Numbered from the stretch's first letter, positions 51,246-63,746 are shown. The stretch is 64,000 bases of DNA from Colletotrichum lupini (GCF_023278565.1 NC_064677.1:2356001-2420000); one strand, 5' to 3'. A program made the numbers and translations. Notes: generated from the letters alone by a model not told the origin.

Positions 51246-51257
51246 AATAGTAGCGTA
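51246..51257 (+). other. protease catalytic box of gypsy B (DSGA read as NSSV)
   Basis: The codons AAT AGT AGC GTA stand where GAT AGT GGC GCA is expected in the retropepsin D-S/T-G-A box. All three changes are G-to-A or C-to-T transitions. Confidence 0.7.
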
Positions 51258-52274
51258 TAAGAAACTTATATTTTACTAAGGATAGTAAATAAACTTAACT
51301 TATTATAAGTATAGAAAAATAACTTATATTAACTATAAACGGTAGAAAAAGAACGAGTTAACTATAACTATAAATATAATAATTAAAAGACCGTATACCT
51401 CTTGATATATATTAATAATTAATAAGAATAATTATAATACGATATTATAAAGATTAGAAATATCGACGTTATTTTAGGAATCTTATAGTTACGAAAGTAT
51501 AACTTATAAATAAATTAGACTACTAACTAGGTCCTTTAAGAAAATCTAGTTATTAAACGACTTAAAAAAAAGGGTTTAAATAGATTTTTAATAACTCCTA
51601 AAGAACGAAAATAAATATAATATATAGCTTTTATTAAAATAGTAAAAAGCTTTAAAAAGTTTATAATTAGTACCGACGATCGGGGATCTTAATAACTCTA
51701 AACTATACTTAAAAAGTACTAAATATATACGAAATTATTTATAAAACCTAAAGAAATAAGACTATTAAAACATAATAACTAGGATATAAAAATCGAACTT
51801 AAAAAAAGAACGTAACCTAAATTCTTTTTAATATACTTAATAAACTAAGAAAAATAAGAGTACTTCGATAAATATATTAATAAGAAATTTAAAAAAGGAC
51901 TTATTTAACTATCGAATTCTCTTATAAGATTACTTTTATTTTTCGTATTAAAAAGAAAAATAAAAAAACGAAGACTTATTATTAACTATAAAAGACTTAA
52001 TAAAATTATAAAAAAGAATTACTATTCCTTATTACTTATTACTAAGCTTAGAAATTTATTGTATAAAGCTAATTAGTTTATTATTATAAATCTTAAAAAG
52101 ATATTTAACTAAATTCGAGTTAAGGAAGGAGATAAATAAAGAACGGCGTTCTGAATTTATAAAGGACTTTTTAAATACCTTATTATACTTTTTAAACTTA
52201 TTAATATTCCGATAATTCTTTAAATAATAATTAACTACGTACTCCGGGAGTACGTTAATATTTTTATTATTATT

Positions 52275-52286
52275 TATATTAATAAT
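52275..52286 (+). other. RT catalytic box of gypsy B (YxDD read as YINN)
   Basis: The codons TAT ATT AAT AAT are followed by ILIFS, the standard context of the gypsy RT active site. Both catalytic aspartates read Asn. Confidence 0.85.
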
Positions 52287-53310
52287 ATCCTTATTTTCTC
52301 TCTTAACTTTAAAATATATAAAAAGTATATTTATATAATATTCTAAAAGCTCTAAAACGCTAAGCTATATACCGAACCCTCTAAGTACGAGTTTTATATA
52401 TAAAGAATAAACTTCTTTAAATATACTATTATATTAAAATAAATCTATATATAAATATTAAAAATAGAAGTAGTTAGGGACTAGCCTATATTATAAAACG
52501 TTAAGGACGTATAAAGATTCTTAAGATTTATTAATTTTTATTAATAATCTTTTAAAAACTATACTAATTTAGTTAGACTTCTTAATAACTTAATACAAAA
52601 GAATACTTTATTTATTTAGGATCTTAAGTATAAAAAAGTATTTATTAAAATTAAAAATATCATTATTTTTAAATTAATAATTATAATCCCGGACTTTTAA
52701 AAACTTTTTAAAATCAAGACTAATATTTTAGACTTTATTAAAAGAGCGGTCTTAAGATAATAAAATGAGTAAAAACAGTTTTATTTATATTACTTTTATT
52801 TTAAAGTATTTTATAAAATAGAATTAAATTAATAAATTTATAATAAAGAACTAATAATAATTATTAAAGTATTTTAAAAATAGAGACTATAGTTATTTAA
52901 AACTAAATACGAAGTTATAATCTATATAAACTATAAAAACTTTATAGACTTTATAATAAATAAGAACCTAAATAAACGATAAGTTAAATAGAGCGAATTC
53001 TTATCCGAATTTAATTTCTAAATTATCTATCAAAAAGGCTTAGAAAATAATAAGGTAAACGCTCTTAATAAAAGACCTAATTATAAAGTCGTAGTTTTTA
53101 AAAAAACCTAAGTTATTTTTAAATAAGAGAAAAATAGTAGCCTTATACTAATTACAAAGCTTTTTATAATACTTAAAAAGATTAATATTAGCCCGATTAA
53201 AAAGATAACCCCTAAACTTATTATAAAAGTTTATAATATATTAATATACGGTTACTAAAGAATTATTAAAACGTAAAAACGGATTCGCTAATATTATAAT
53301 AAATCTATTA

Positions 53311-53326
53311 TATATATTAAAATTAT
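53311..53326. repeat. left 16-bp target-site duplication of R1.1 copy 3
   Basis: TATATATTAAAATTAT here matches TATATATTAAGATTAT at 54,341-54,356 with a single A/G difference of RIP type. Confidence 0.8.
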
Positions 53327-54340
53327 CCCCTTAATAGAGCAATTCGCCGGGGCCGTACCGTATATTACGTATTAAAGAAAACTAAGTATATTACGCTCTA
53401 TACCTAATTACTAATTAAAACTCCTAACCTTCCCCCGCTTTTAGCTATTTAAAAAGCAAGCTATACTTATTTTAATATATACAAGACCTCTTAATACTAA
53501 CCTATATAAATAACTAAATCTTATATTATATACTCTTTTTTATTAAAAGTTAAGGGGCCCCTTATATATTCCCTTACGTTTATAATATAGCCTATATTAA
53601 AAGTATTTTTTAGCTCTATAAAATATAATTTCTAAACTAATATTAATATATTAAATCTTAATATCCGTATTAGCCCGGCTATTTACGGCGTTTATACTAT
53701 TACTTAGCTGAATTTTATATTATTAAAAAGTACTTTATTAATCCTTAAGTATACTTATATTAATTATAATAGCTATAGCGTCGAGCTAGTTAAAAAGGGC
53801 GCCTAGCCCGAGAGGGGTAAACTTATTAACGGGTATTTTTAAAATAGGTTCTTATTAAAGTAATAGTTTATATATTAATAGGTTTATTTAATAGATTTAT
53901 TTAGTAGATTTATTTAGTTTAAATAGAGCTTTAGGCAATATTAAAAGCGATAAGGATAAAAAGAATCTTTACGAGCTCTAAGTAGTAAATATTAGCCTAT
54001 TTAGCCCTTTTTTTAAAAACCTTTACGTTACTATTAAAGTTTAGAACCTTTATAGTTAAGGGCCGCCTCTAACTATTATAGCCGACTATTATAACTAATT
54101 ATTATAGCCGACCTCTATTATTAACCTTTCTAACCGGCGCTACTACGTAAAGGGCAGCTTACTTATTTTAAATTATATAGTAGTTTTTATATTAAAATTA
54201 CTATATTATGTTAAGCGCGTACTTAGGGTATATTATGCGTATTATATAATTAAAAAGTATACCGTATTATATAATTTCCCTTAAAAACGTAATCCCGTTA
54301 AGGTCGATTTTTTATGCCTATAAAGCTAGAAAAAAACCAC
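53327..54340 (-). mobile_element. R1.1 repeat, copy 3 (1,014 bp), nested in gypsy B integrase
   Basis: Reverse orientation, hairpin side at 53,327 (CCCCTTAATAG, AGCAAT-type loop, TTCGCCGGGG), GTGGTTT end at 54,340. It splits the integrase reading frame of B, which resumes directly after the right duplication. The hairpin arm has decayed relative to copies 1 and 2. Its RIP load resembles that of B, so RIP acted after this insertion too. Confidence 0.85.
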
Positions 54341-54356
54341 TATATATTAAGATTAT
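54341..54356. repeat. right 16-bp target-site duplication of R1.1 copy 3
   Basis: TATATATTAAGATTAT; see 53,311-53,326. Confidence 0.8.
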
Positions 54357-56144
54357 AAAAATAATTAAGGACTACGTAACTTATAAAAAAGAAATTGCTC
54401 GCATAAGCCTTATAGCGAGCTATAACTACTATAATTACTAATAAAAGTATAGTAATTAATTATATAGGACTTTATTATTAAATTACTAAAGTCTAAAGAA
54501 CTATTTACTAAAGTATAGTACAATAGTATCTTAGTTATAATTAACTAACTTACTAAGTTTATATATTTTATCTCTTATAAAAGATTAAGTACTATAAAAG
54601 ACTTAGTATATATATTTACTAAGGTTATACTTTTAAACTACGGTTTACTAAAAGAAATTATTTTTAATACAAATAAGCTATTTATTTTAAAGTTTTAGAA
54701 ATCTCTAATTTCGTAACTTAATATAAATTATAAACTATTAATATTATTTTATTTATAAACCGATAAATAAATAGAAAGGATTAAGTAGATCCTCAAAATA
54801 TACTTTTATTATTATATAAATTATAATTAGGATAATTAAGTAGCACTTTTGTTAATAGCCTAGTTCGTATATAATCATATAGTTAATAAAAGTATAAAAG
54901 AATCCCTGTTTTATTTTAATTACGGATTTTAATTAACTATATATAGAGAAGTATAATAAGGACTATAAGCTATAAAAGCCGTAATAAATATAAATAAACT
55001 TAAAAAGATCTATAAATAAGCCTTATTAAACCTCGAGTTTATATAATAATATATAAAAAAGAACGTAAATAAATTAAGGATTAGAGGACTATTTTTTAAA
55101 AAGGGGGATAGTACTTATCTCTTTTATTATAATATTAAAATAAAACGACTAAGTAATAAATTAAACTATAAAAGACTTAGACCTTTTGAAATTATTAAAA
55201 AAGTCTTATTAGTTAATTACGAATTAAAACTACTAAATACGATACGATACTATCCCGTTTTTTATATTTTATTACTTAATCTTATATTAAAAAGATTATA
55301 TATAAAAGATTATATTATTATTAAACTAAACTAATTAGAATACGAAGTCGAACGAATTATTAATTATAAAATTAAGAATAAAATATAGAAATTCCTTATT
55401 AAATAAAAGGGCTATAAATATAAAAAAAATATATATAAGAACCTATTACGAACTTTTAGAACTCTTAAAAATCCTTTTTAAAATACTAAAGTTAAAGTTA
55501 AAACTAAAACTCCTAGTTATTATAATATCCTAATTAATTATTTTAAAGGTATTACTAAATTATACCTCTCGTATAGTAGCCGACTTATCTTTATTAATAA
55601 TATTAAGAGGATTAGGAATCGCTTTCCCCTTTTTAAATATTATCTTTTTTTCTTTTTGAAAACGATCTAATTTTAATAAAAACTAATCTATTTTAGCTTA
55701 TACATAACGTAAAGCTTTTACCCGTTTTTAAAAAGAAACCTCCTTTATTTCTTTTCTACGTTCTAGCTTATTAGCTTTAAATAAAAAACGATTTATTACG
55801 AATATAATAATATATAAAAATATTAATAAAAAAAGAAAAAACTTATAATTATATATAGTATTAGTAATTACGTTATAAAAATAATTACGACGTATATATT
55901 CGTAATACCTTAATTTACCCTTTAGTATTTTATATTTTTATTCTAACGAATAATAAAATAAGTAAGGTATTACGATTTTAAATCCTCGCTCTTTAATTTT
56001 AAAAATGAGTTTTAATTAATAATATATTAAAGATTTAGTAAATATTTTAGTATTTTTAAAGAAATTACTTAACGAGCCCTAACTTAGGCTATAACGACTT
56101 ATTTATAAGTTTATAAAAATAAGACTTTTAAAAAAAAGACTTAA

Positions 56145-56683
56145 TATTACGATTTAATATATATAACTAAGATTAGAGCCCGCCCCGTAAGCTTATAGTA
56201 GCTATAGTATATTATATATATAAGAATACGAAATATAAAATAGCTCTTATAAAATAGAAAAACTATAAATAAGTTATATATAAATAATAAATAGTAATTA
56301 TATAATAAGGTAATTACTATAATTATTCTAAATAAGCGCTTACTAATATTTACTAAGCAATTATTTAAATAAATAAAAATAATTATAATAAAGGATATAT
56401 TTATAAGTAGATTTATATATAATATAAACTTAAGCCGGGCTTAAAAATAGACTTTTTATAGCTTTTTTAGTAATTAATTTAATATTAAATCTTATAATCG
56501 CTTTTAGCTATTTTTATTAAAAAACCCTTTTAATAAGACTATAATTAATTACTAAAGCCTTACCTATTTTATAACTTATAAATATAGCTTTAGAAAAGCT
56601 ATTCACGACTATAATACTATTTAATTAGTATTCGTAACCTTAACTTTTATTAATATACTTACTACGACTAGCTAGCCGTAATA
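56145..56683 (+). repeat. gypsy B 3' LTR (539 bp)
   Basis: It matches 48,250-48,788 in full, with mostly RIP-type differences. It starts TATTACGATTT, where the 5' copy reads TATTATAACTT: the CG/TA mixture shows independent RIP in the two LTRs. Confidence 0.85.
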
Positions 56684-56688
56684 ATTAG
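56684..56688. repeat. 5-bp target-site duplication of gypsy B, right
   Basis: ATTAG; counterpart GTTAG at 48,245-48,249. Confidence 0.75.
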
Positions 56689-57428
56689 CCTAATATTTTA
56701 ATAATAAATTAATAAGGACTTAACGACTTATAACAGAACACTTTTTCTTATTAATTTAATAAATAATATACTTAGTAACGTAAGCGCTAGTAATATAAAC
56801 AAGCTCGTTAATATCGTAATATATACTAACTAAGTAGTATATATAAAAAGTATTATTATAAAAACCATAAAAACCCTTTTTAAAATTATACTCTATATTA
56901 AGTATATCCTAAATACGCAAAATAGTAAACATTTTAATAGATACTTAATAATAATATAGTAAGAGAGTCGTAATTAAAAAGCGATATAGAATTAAAATAT
57001 TATAAAAGAAAAAGCATAGTTATATAAAAAAGAATTCGTAGAATAGTCGCTAAATAAAAAGGGAGAAAAAGAAAGTAAATACGTAACTAATAATAAAAGA
57101 AAATCTTTTATTATACTTAATAACTTAATAATAATAATAACCGCGAGGTTAAATAAGCTCTTATATATTATAATAATTAAAATACTTTATTATAAATACG
57201 TATTACTAACTTAGTAACTAGTTAGCGCGCTATTATTAAATAATAATAATAAAATATCCATTAAATAAAGAAATAAAAGTAATACCTTATTCTTAAATAA
57301 AAGAAGATATTATTAACGCCTTACGGAATTTATTATAAATAACGATATTAATAGCTTTATTATTAATATTAAAAAAGAGATATTACGTAATAACTTTAAA
57401 AACTAAAATTACGTAAAGGGAGAGTAAT
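56689..57428. other. RIP-degraded sequence between gypsy B and gypsy A2
   Basis: This continues the target sequence interrupted at 48,249 by gypsy B. No homology to the region upstream of the A1 LTR was seen, so A1 and A2 are separate insertions and not a duplicated block. No gene is recognisable. Confidence 0.45.
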
Positions 57429-57603
57429 TATAATAAATTTAGGATATAGCTCGTAATAAGACGTTAATAACTTAGTAACTAGTATATAAATCGTATTATA
57501 AAAAAGCTTTTTAAAAAATAGAGTCTTTATAAAGGACTTTATAAGCTTTAGTCTTATAATATACCTATACTTATATTATAACCTCGCTAGTTAAGTACTT
57601 ATA
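57429..57603 (+). repeat. gypsy A LTR, copy A2 (175 bp)
   Basis: Same length as, and homologous to, 43,478-43,652. It starts TATAATAAATTT and ends AGTACTTATA. The matching 3' LTR of A2 should lie beyond R1.1 copy 4, outside the window. Confidence 0.6.
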
Positions 57604-60134
57604 GCCTAAATTTTTATAATATAATAATAAATTATAAAAACGAATAAGACGTTAATAAAACGACGCCTAGCTATTAATAAAAAGCCGTTAGCGCTAATAA
57701 ATTATAGCGATTTAGAGTCGACTACTTAACCCTATTTTATTTAAGGGAACGAGCTTATTATAAAATAAGTCCTATTTAAATACTAGCGTTTATAAAAAAG
57801 CTAAATAAAAAAGATAATTAAAATAAATTACTCTTATAGACTAGTTACTTTATTAATACCCCGAGGACCTTATTTATTATAAATAGGGCGTTTATTAATA
57901 ACTAATTACCGAACGTATAAAGTTAAAACGCGTATAAAAGCGCGGGTAATATTAAATAGCTAGTTTAATAAACCTTATAGACTTAATAATAACTTATTTT
58001 TATAGAATAATAAAGATAATAATTAAAAATTAAAACTAAGAATAGTATTAATATAAAGAGCTCGTTTAATAGCTTATTAAGTAGTTAATAATATATTTAA
58101 GTTAATAAGAATATAGAAAACCTCTTTTTTATAACTATAAACCGATTAGAAAAAAGTTTATAAATACTTAGGTAATAAACTAAATTATTATTATAAAAAT
58201 AAGTAATAATCTTTATATAAAAAGTATTATAAAATAGTATATTAAATAGGCCTTATTTGAAATATCTTTATTATTATAAACGTAATAATATAATTATAAA
58301 AAGAGCTTCTAAAATCCCCTCTTTTAAAGTAACTTTTTAGCGTTCGTTCGTTAATAATATATAGACCTTAAGATTTAAAAATAAAAATATTATAAAAAAC
58401 TAAGGATAAAGAGGCTAAAAAAGGGCTAAACCCCTATTTAGTTCCTCGCTAAATAGTTAGTAATCTATTATAACCTAAGTATAATAAATATAGAAAAGTT
58501 TAAAAATAAAAATATATTAGTTTTTTTTAAATTATTATTTTAATTATAAGACGATTTAATTCGTTATAAGGTCTTAATTAAAAGAGTACGTAATATAACT
58601 TACGAAGCTAATAAACTATAATTATTAAATTAGTAAAAGGGCGGTAATCAGTTATAAAAGGACGGTAAAAAAAGGCTATATTTATTATTAAAATAACTGC
58701 GTTAAATATCCCCCTTTTATAAAATAAAAAAAAAGAGCTCTAAGGGGCTAGGCTCTAGGGACTCGCTAAGAATAATATTATAAAAACTATATAATAAAAA
58801 TACCTATACTAAGCTATTATAAAAGCGTCGTAGTAATGATATTAAGTACTTTATATATAATAAAATAAGCTATATATCTAATAAATATTAAAAGAATAAG
58901 TCGGGAGGTAAAAGTAATAATAAGCTAATATACCCCTAATTAAAACTAACGTTAATAACTATTTAATAAGTTATTACTAAGCTAAGAGTTATAAAAATTA
59001 ACTTATTAAAAAACGAGTAAATATAAATAATATACTTAATATATTTCTATTAAGTATTAAAAAAGTACTAATAAAAATAATTATAAAGGGTAAGGCAATA
59101 GTTCTATAAAATATTATTAAAAAGTAAATAAAAGTTAATATAAATATATACTCTAAAATAAATATTATTAATACTAAGCTCGTAGCTTACTTAGGGTTAA
59201 CCCCGGTTATTATTATAACTCCTTTATTAAAGGACTTTTAAAATAAAGCTATAAACTAAGAAAAAGCTTACTAATTAACGCTCTTTTTTATTAATTATTA
59301 TAAATAATTAAAAAGGATTTAGTAACTATTTGCTATAATTAATAAGAATAAAAGAATAATAAACCTCTTATTATTATAACTATTAATAAATTAAAAAAGT
59401 ATTTGTATTAATATAATAACGAATATATAATTATACGAGCCTATTTTAGTTACTAAACTAAAAATAATAGCTCGTAATATTATTAAGAATTATAAGAGGG
59501 CTTATATATTATATATTACTATTATAAAAAATATCGTAGGGGTAATAAAAACTAAATTAAAAAGAGGTCTATTATTAGAACTTTAATTAAAAATAAAAAC
59601 GTTTGATAAGTAATTAATAAAAGGACCGTAGTTATATAGCGAGGTAAAATACTTAATTAACTTAGTTCTAAGTACTAAACTACTATATAATTCTATTTAT
59701 TTATTAAATAAAAAATAACTTAATATACTTTGCGTATATATTATTAAAAACCTAGTAAACGGTCATATAATACTTTTAGTTAATAAAGCTAGGGTACTAA
59801 TTCTTTTTATATTAAAAAAGGACGGTACGCTATAGCTCTATATAAATTATTATAAACTAAATAAAATAATTATAAAAAGTCAATACTTACTACCGCTTAT
59901 TAGCGAGCTCCTAAATAGGCTTCGTAAAATAAAATAGATTTTAAAAATAAATATTAAAAATACTTATTACTATATCTAAATTAAAAAGGAAACTAATAGA
60001 AAATAATATTCTAGAACTAATATAATTGTTTTAAATATATTATTATACTTTTTAAGCTAACGAACGCACCTATAACGTTCTAAATATATATTTACTAAGT
60101 ACTTACTAACTTATTAAATACTTATTATATAATA

Positions 60135-60146
60135 TATATAAATAAT
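60135..60146 (+). other. RT catalytic box of gypsy A2 (YxDD read as YINN)
   Basis: The codons TAT ATA AAT AAT precede LIIYL, the position of the YxDD box. Both aspartates read Asn. Confidence 0.8.
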
Positions 60147-62053
60147 TTAATTATTTATTTAATAATAAAAGAGTAGTATATAGAGGATATTAAAAAAGTT
60201 CTCTAACGTTTATAATTACACGGGCTTTTTACTAAATTATTAAAATACTTATTTTATTAAAAAAGGGTCGAGTTCTTAAGTTATATTATTATATTAAAAA
60301 GAATCGAGATTAACTCGTTATAAATACGAACGATTACTAATTAAAAGGCGCTAGAGTTTATTAGGGATATCTAAGTATTCCTAAGGTTTTATAATTTTTA
60401 TTAAAGGTTTATTACTAAATACTCGGGTATTACTATATTAATAATAATATTACTAAAAATAGAAAAGGGGTAAATAAAGGATTTCTAATAAACTAAAGAA
60501 ATAAACGAGGTATTTAATTAGCTAAAAGTCGCTTTTATTTTAGTAACCGTACTTACGTACTAGAACTTATAATATATTATATAAGTAAAAACTAACGTTT
60601 TAATTAAAACTATTATAATAATCTTATTATAATAAGCTAATAAGAAATAATAACCCGTTACTTATTAATTATAAAAGCTCTTAAATATAGAGTAATAATA
60701 AGTTACGGGTTAATAAAAACTACTTATTATAATAAAAAGGCTAGAGTACTAGGCTTATTATTTTTAAGGCTTTTTATAAAAGTTTATAATTCTAATAAAT
60801 TACTAAGTATTTAAAAAAATAATTAGTATACTAGTATAGGACTTTTAAAAAGTGCTCGTAAAATAAGTATATAAACTATTAATATTTAACTTTAATTTAA
60901 AATACTAATTAAAAAAAACGAACCTAGCGAACGGTCTATTTAAGAAGTTAAATTATATAAAAGGGGAAGTACTTTATAAAAACGTCCTCCCTATACTAGT
61001 TTAGAAATTACGTCTTATTAACGAACTATTACTTAACGTTTAGTAAAGGATAATTAGCTTAAAGAAATAAAATAATATTATTAAAATATATATTTAAATA
61101 GTTAAGGCCTCTTTTTATAATCCTAGCTGAATATTAATTAGTTTCAAAAATGGGGAATCCTTTTCTTTATATTAATAACGTATTATAAAGCGTATTAATA
61201 AAATAATAATTATTATTATTATAATAACTTAAAATAAAAAAATAAGAAAGTTATTAGCGAACGCTTATTAATAGTTTAATAAAAATAAAAAGAAGTTAAA
61301 TAAAACTAAGGTTATTATATTAAAATAGTATATTTTACGTCCTATTATAAAAAAGCTTATAAAAAGTAAACCGGTATTCGTTTTTTATTTCTTATTAAAG
61401 ATTAAAAAGCTTATTAAAAAACTATAAACTAAAAACGAGTTCTATATATTATAATTAATAAAAAGTCGTATTATAGTTGATAAACTAAGAGTATATTTAC
61501 TTAATAAATAGGGTATACTATTTTTTAAAAAAAGACTCGTCATTTTTTAAATAAAGTCTTTTTAAATAAAAATCTTTTATTAATATTACGACGACTATAG
61601 GGTAAGTTATATAAAAGTTATAAAGACTCTCGAGCTAATTTAAAAAAAGTTTTAGTAAGAAAATATTTAATAAAGTATTTAAAAATACATTAAGAATTAT
61701 AAGTATTATTTAAAAGTTATAACCCTAAGATATAAGCTATATAAGTAGCTATAATTACTACTACTACCCTTATATTTATTTTAAAAAATATTTATAAACT
61801 TTATTACGAGGCTATTACCGAGCGCTTATAATAATAGTATAAAGTATAATAGTATTTTAATTATTATTTATTATATAATAAAGTTCGTAAAGTTCCTATT
61901 TATTATTAAAATACTTAACGTAATATAAATAATAAATATTTTATATTAAAAGGTCGAATATAAGTTTAGTATACTAAAACATATTATTATAAATAAAAAT
62001 AAGCTCTTTATAAGCGTATTTTAAAAAGGGTTTACTAAAGAATAGGTAAAACG

Positions 62054-62058
62054 TTATT
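62054..62058. repeat. 5-bp target-site duplication of the non-RIP insertion, left
   Basis: TTATT lies just before the TG start; TTATT recurs at 62,073+500, that is 62,573-62,577. Removing the insertion and one TTATT rejoins the integrase frame ...KRY-Q-LSTAYHPQ. Confidence 0.7.
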
Positions 62059-62572
62059 TGTTACGAAGGTAACTTTGTTTACCTTATTATTCGCCTTACT
62101 ATCAATATTACGTAAGCAAACTATATACCATATTAATCTACAATTTCTGTAGATTATTATAGATATTGATTATGTAAGCAATACTGCTTATATAAGCTTA
62201 CGTGAGCAATGGAAAGTACTGGAAGATAACTGAATAATCTGGAATTTACTCGAGGCGGAATTACGTACTACGATTACGCATTCACTTACGTATACGCTTA
62301 TTAATTATATTATAATTAATAAGCAATGGAATATTCTAGTAGGAGGTTTTTATACCTATATATAGGCGTGTATTTGCCTACCTAGACCTTTCGTTAAGCA
62401 AGCAACTTCTCATATAGTAATTCAACTATATTACTCTCTTTACTATAAAAACCTCTTTTATATACGCTTATATCCCCTATATTCATATATTCTTGCTTCT
62501 ATATGAATATTCACTTTTTATATTCTTTATAAGATTATCCCGCATTACCTTGTTAAAGCTATACGTGCTAGA
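62059..62572. mobile_element. 514-bp insertion without RIP, probable solo LTR
   Basis: This is the only stretch of several hundred bases where CpA and TpG are common (for example AGCAATGGAAAGTACTGGAAG near 62,207). It begins TGTTACGAAGGTAACTTTG and is flanked by TTATT on both sides. It holds a TATATATAGG promoter-like motif near 62,360 and short repeats of GTAAGCAA and GTGAGCAA (62,111-62,211). Length, TG start and 5-bp duplication fit a solo LTR, perhaps of a copia-type element. Against that, the right end reads GTGCTAGA and not ...CA. No coding frame of note. It interrupts the integrase core of gypsy A2, so it is younger than A2; lack of RIP fits a single-copy or recent insertion, or a length below the RIP threshold. 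Confidence 0.65.
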
Positions 62573-62577
62573 TTATT
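62573..62577. repeat. 5-bp target-site duplication of the non-RIP insertion, right
   Basis: TTATT, identical to 62,054-62,058; the next outer base differs as A against G, so a 6-bp duplication with one RIP change is also possible. Confidence 0.65.
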
Positions 62578-63746
62578 AACTATTTATTATATATTATTTA
62601 TAAATAAATAGCTAAACGGAGCGGACTTATTAAATATTAAAAAAAGTATTTAAAGATTTATACTAAAGGCTTATTAAATAAGTAAATAGCGTAGCTAAAA
62701 AAGGCTAAGTTTATATATAATAATAGCTAATATTCTATTATAAAAATATCCCTATATATAATATTATATAGCTATTACCCTAAGTATATTAAATATATAC
62801 TTAATTATAAAGCTATAATCTAGGGGGTTGAAGAAAAAGTTTAAGAAATTAAGGAAACTAGGGCCTAAGTTATACGAGTATAAGTATAAGCTTTTAAGAG
62901 CTAAGTAGCTTATTATAATATAAAATATACCCTAAAAAACTTTAATTATAAAGAGGTCGTTAGCTTATTAATGAAAAATATATAATTTAAAAATAATAAA
63001 CTAATACTAAAATATATTAAAATAATAATAACTAAAAGGGTAAGGAAATAAGCTTACTAAGTATATTTACTAAAATAATATTAAAGAATATATAATATTT
63101 TCTTAGTTTTTTAGCTTAAGTTATAAAAGAATTACTAAATAGTTAATAATTAAATAATAAATCTCTTAGAGTTAAAGAACGAGTAAAACGTTTAAAAAAT
63201 TAAGGAAATCGTTATAAAGTAAAATAAGGAAAAAAACTTATAATATTTTATTAAATAAACTAAGTAGCTTATTAAATATAATACGTAAAAGCTTATTAAA
63301 TATTTTAAAAGGGTAATAAAAATAGTTAAAAAATTCGAACGCTATAAAAAAAAAGTATATATAAAATAGGATAATAAATATTAAGTTCGTAATAAAAAGT
63401 TATTAAAAATAAGTTAATTAATAATACTCTATAAAACCCTTTTTATTTAGCCTAGTATAATTTTTAAAAAAAAGATATAATATTATAACCCTTAGTAATA
63501 CGTTACTAAGAGATTATTAGAATTTAGTTATATAAAGAGAGTAACCTATATAATATTAATAATAGTAATAATAGCTCTAGTATATACTTTTAAAACGTAA
63601 TAATTAATAATAATAATCTACTTAGTAAATAAAAAGCGGGGAGGCTTTATATATATACTTAGCTAATTACTTAAAATAAAGCCGTTAATTTTATTAATAT
63701 TATAATAAATAAGAGGGAGGCGGTTAAAGTTACGTAAAGTATTATA

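Larger units (their letters stand above)
49000..55500 (+). pseudogene. gag-pol relic of gypsy B
   Basis: Gag starts near 49.01 kb with PKLKPYDGS (the usual P..F/YDGS opening) and ends in a CCHC knuckle at 49,696-49,737. Protease: the ALIDSGA box reads AIINSSV at 51,237-51,257. RT: FVLKKK near 51.94 kb, KGLFKYLIILFKL near 52.16 kb, VLREYVNIFIIIYINNILIFS spanning the active site at 52,275-52,286. RNase H follows (52.6-53.1 kb). Integrase is cut by R1.1 at 53,327 and resumes at 54,357, with the QTDGQTER box (read QTDKQIER) near 54.75-54.78 kb. C-terminal motifs YPVFYILLL (about 55.25 kb) and a chromodomain-like EYEVERI..FLIKQKGY (about 55.34-55.43 kb) close the protein. A minus-strand open frame at 49,114-49,314 is only the shadow of gag. 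Confidence 0.88.
48250..56683 (+). mobile_element. Ty3/gypsy chromovirus B, full length, with nested R1.1 copy
   Basis: Two 539-bp LTRs bracket a single gag-pol region in the order gag, zinc knuckle, protease, RT, RNase H, integrase, chromodomain, the order of chromoviruses. Total length is 8,434 bp, or about 7.4 kb without the R1.1 insertion and its duplication (1,030 bp). A purine run (A8-G-A) at about 56,130-56,139 lies just before the 3' LTR. All coding parts carry RIP stops and lost catalytic residues. Confidence 0.9.
57850..63370 (+). pseudogene. gag-pol relic of gypsy A2 (gag, RT, RNase H, split integrase, chromodomain)
   Basis: The Gag region corresponds to that of A1 (about 58.2-58.75 kb). 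RT begins with ILFILKKDG at 59.80 kb, then LRLYINYYKLNKI (about 59.83 kb) and the active site at 60,135-60,146. The integrase zinc-binding part and core run about 61.55-62.05 kb (TLELIQKKFQQENIQQ, FINFITRLLPSAYN, GFTKEQVKRY). After the insertion the core resumes with LSTAYHPQTDGQTERT read through RIP changes (about 62,578-62,630). The chromodomain-like end lies at about 63.1-63.34 kb. Stops sit in place of Gln/Trp throughout. I did not find a clear retropepsin box between Gag and RT. Confidence 0.85.
57604..63746 (+). mobile_element. Ty3/gypsy element A, copy A2 (5' part and pol, 3' end outside the window)
   Basis: Holds the whole pol that A1 lacks. It is interrupted at 62,059-62,572 by a non-RIP-mutated insertion and at 63,747 by R1.1 copy 4. 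At the latter point A1 continues with TATATTAATAATAATAGTTCG, the likely uninterrupted sequence. Everything except the 62.06-62.57 kb insertion is RIP-saturated. Confidence 0.82.

Noticed and set aside
45900..62620. A1 and A2 as a segmental duplication including gypsy B
   Set aside because: Flanks of A1 and A2 beyond the LTR and beyond the 3' homology do not match, so they are separate insertions of one element family.
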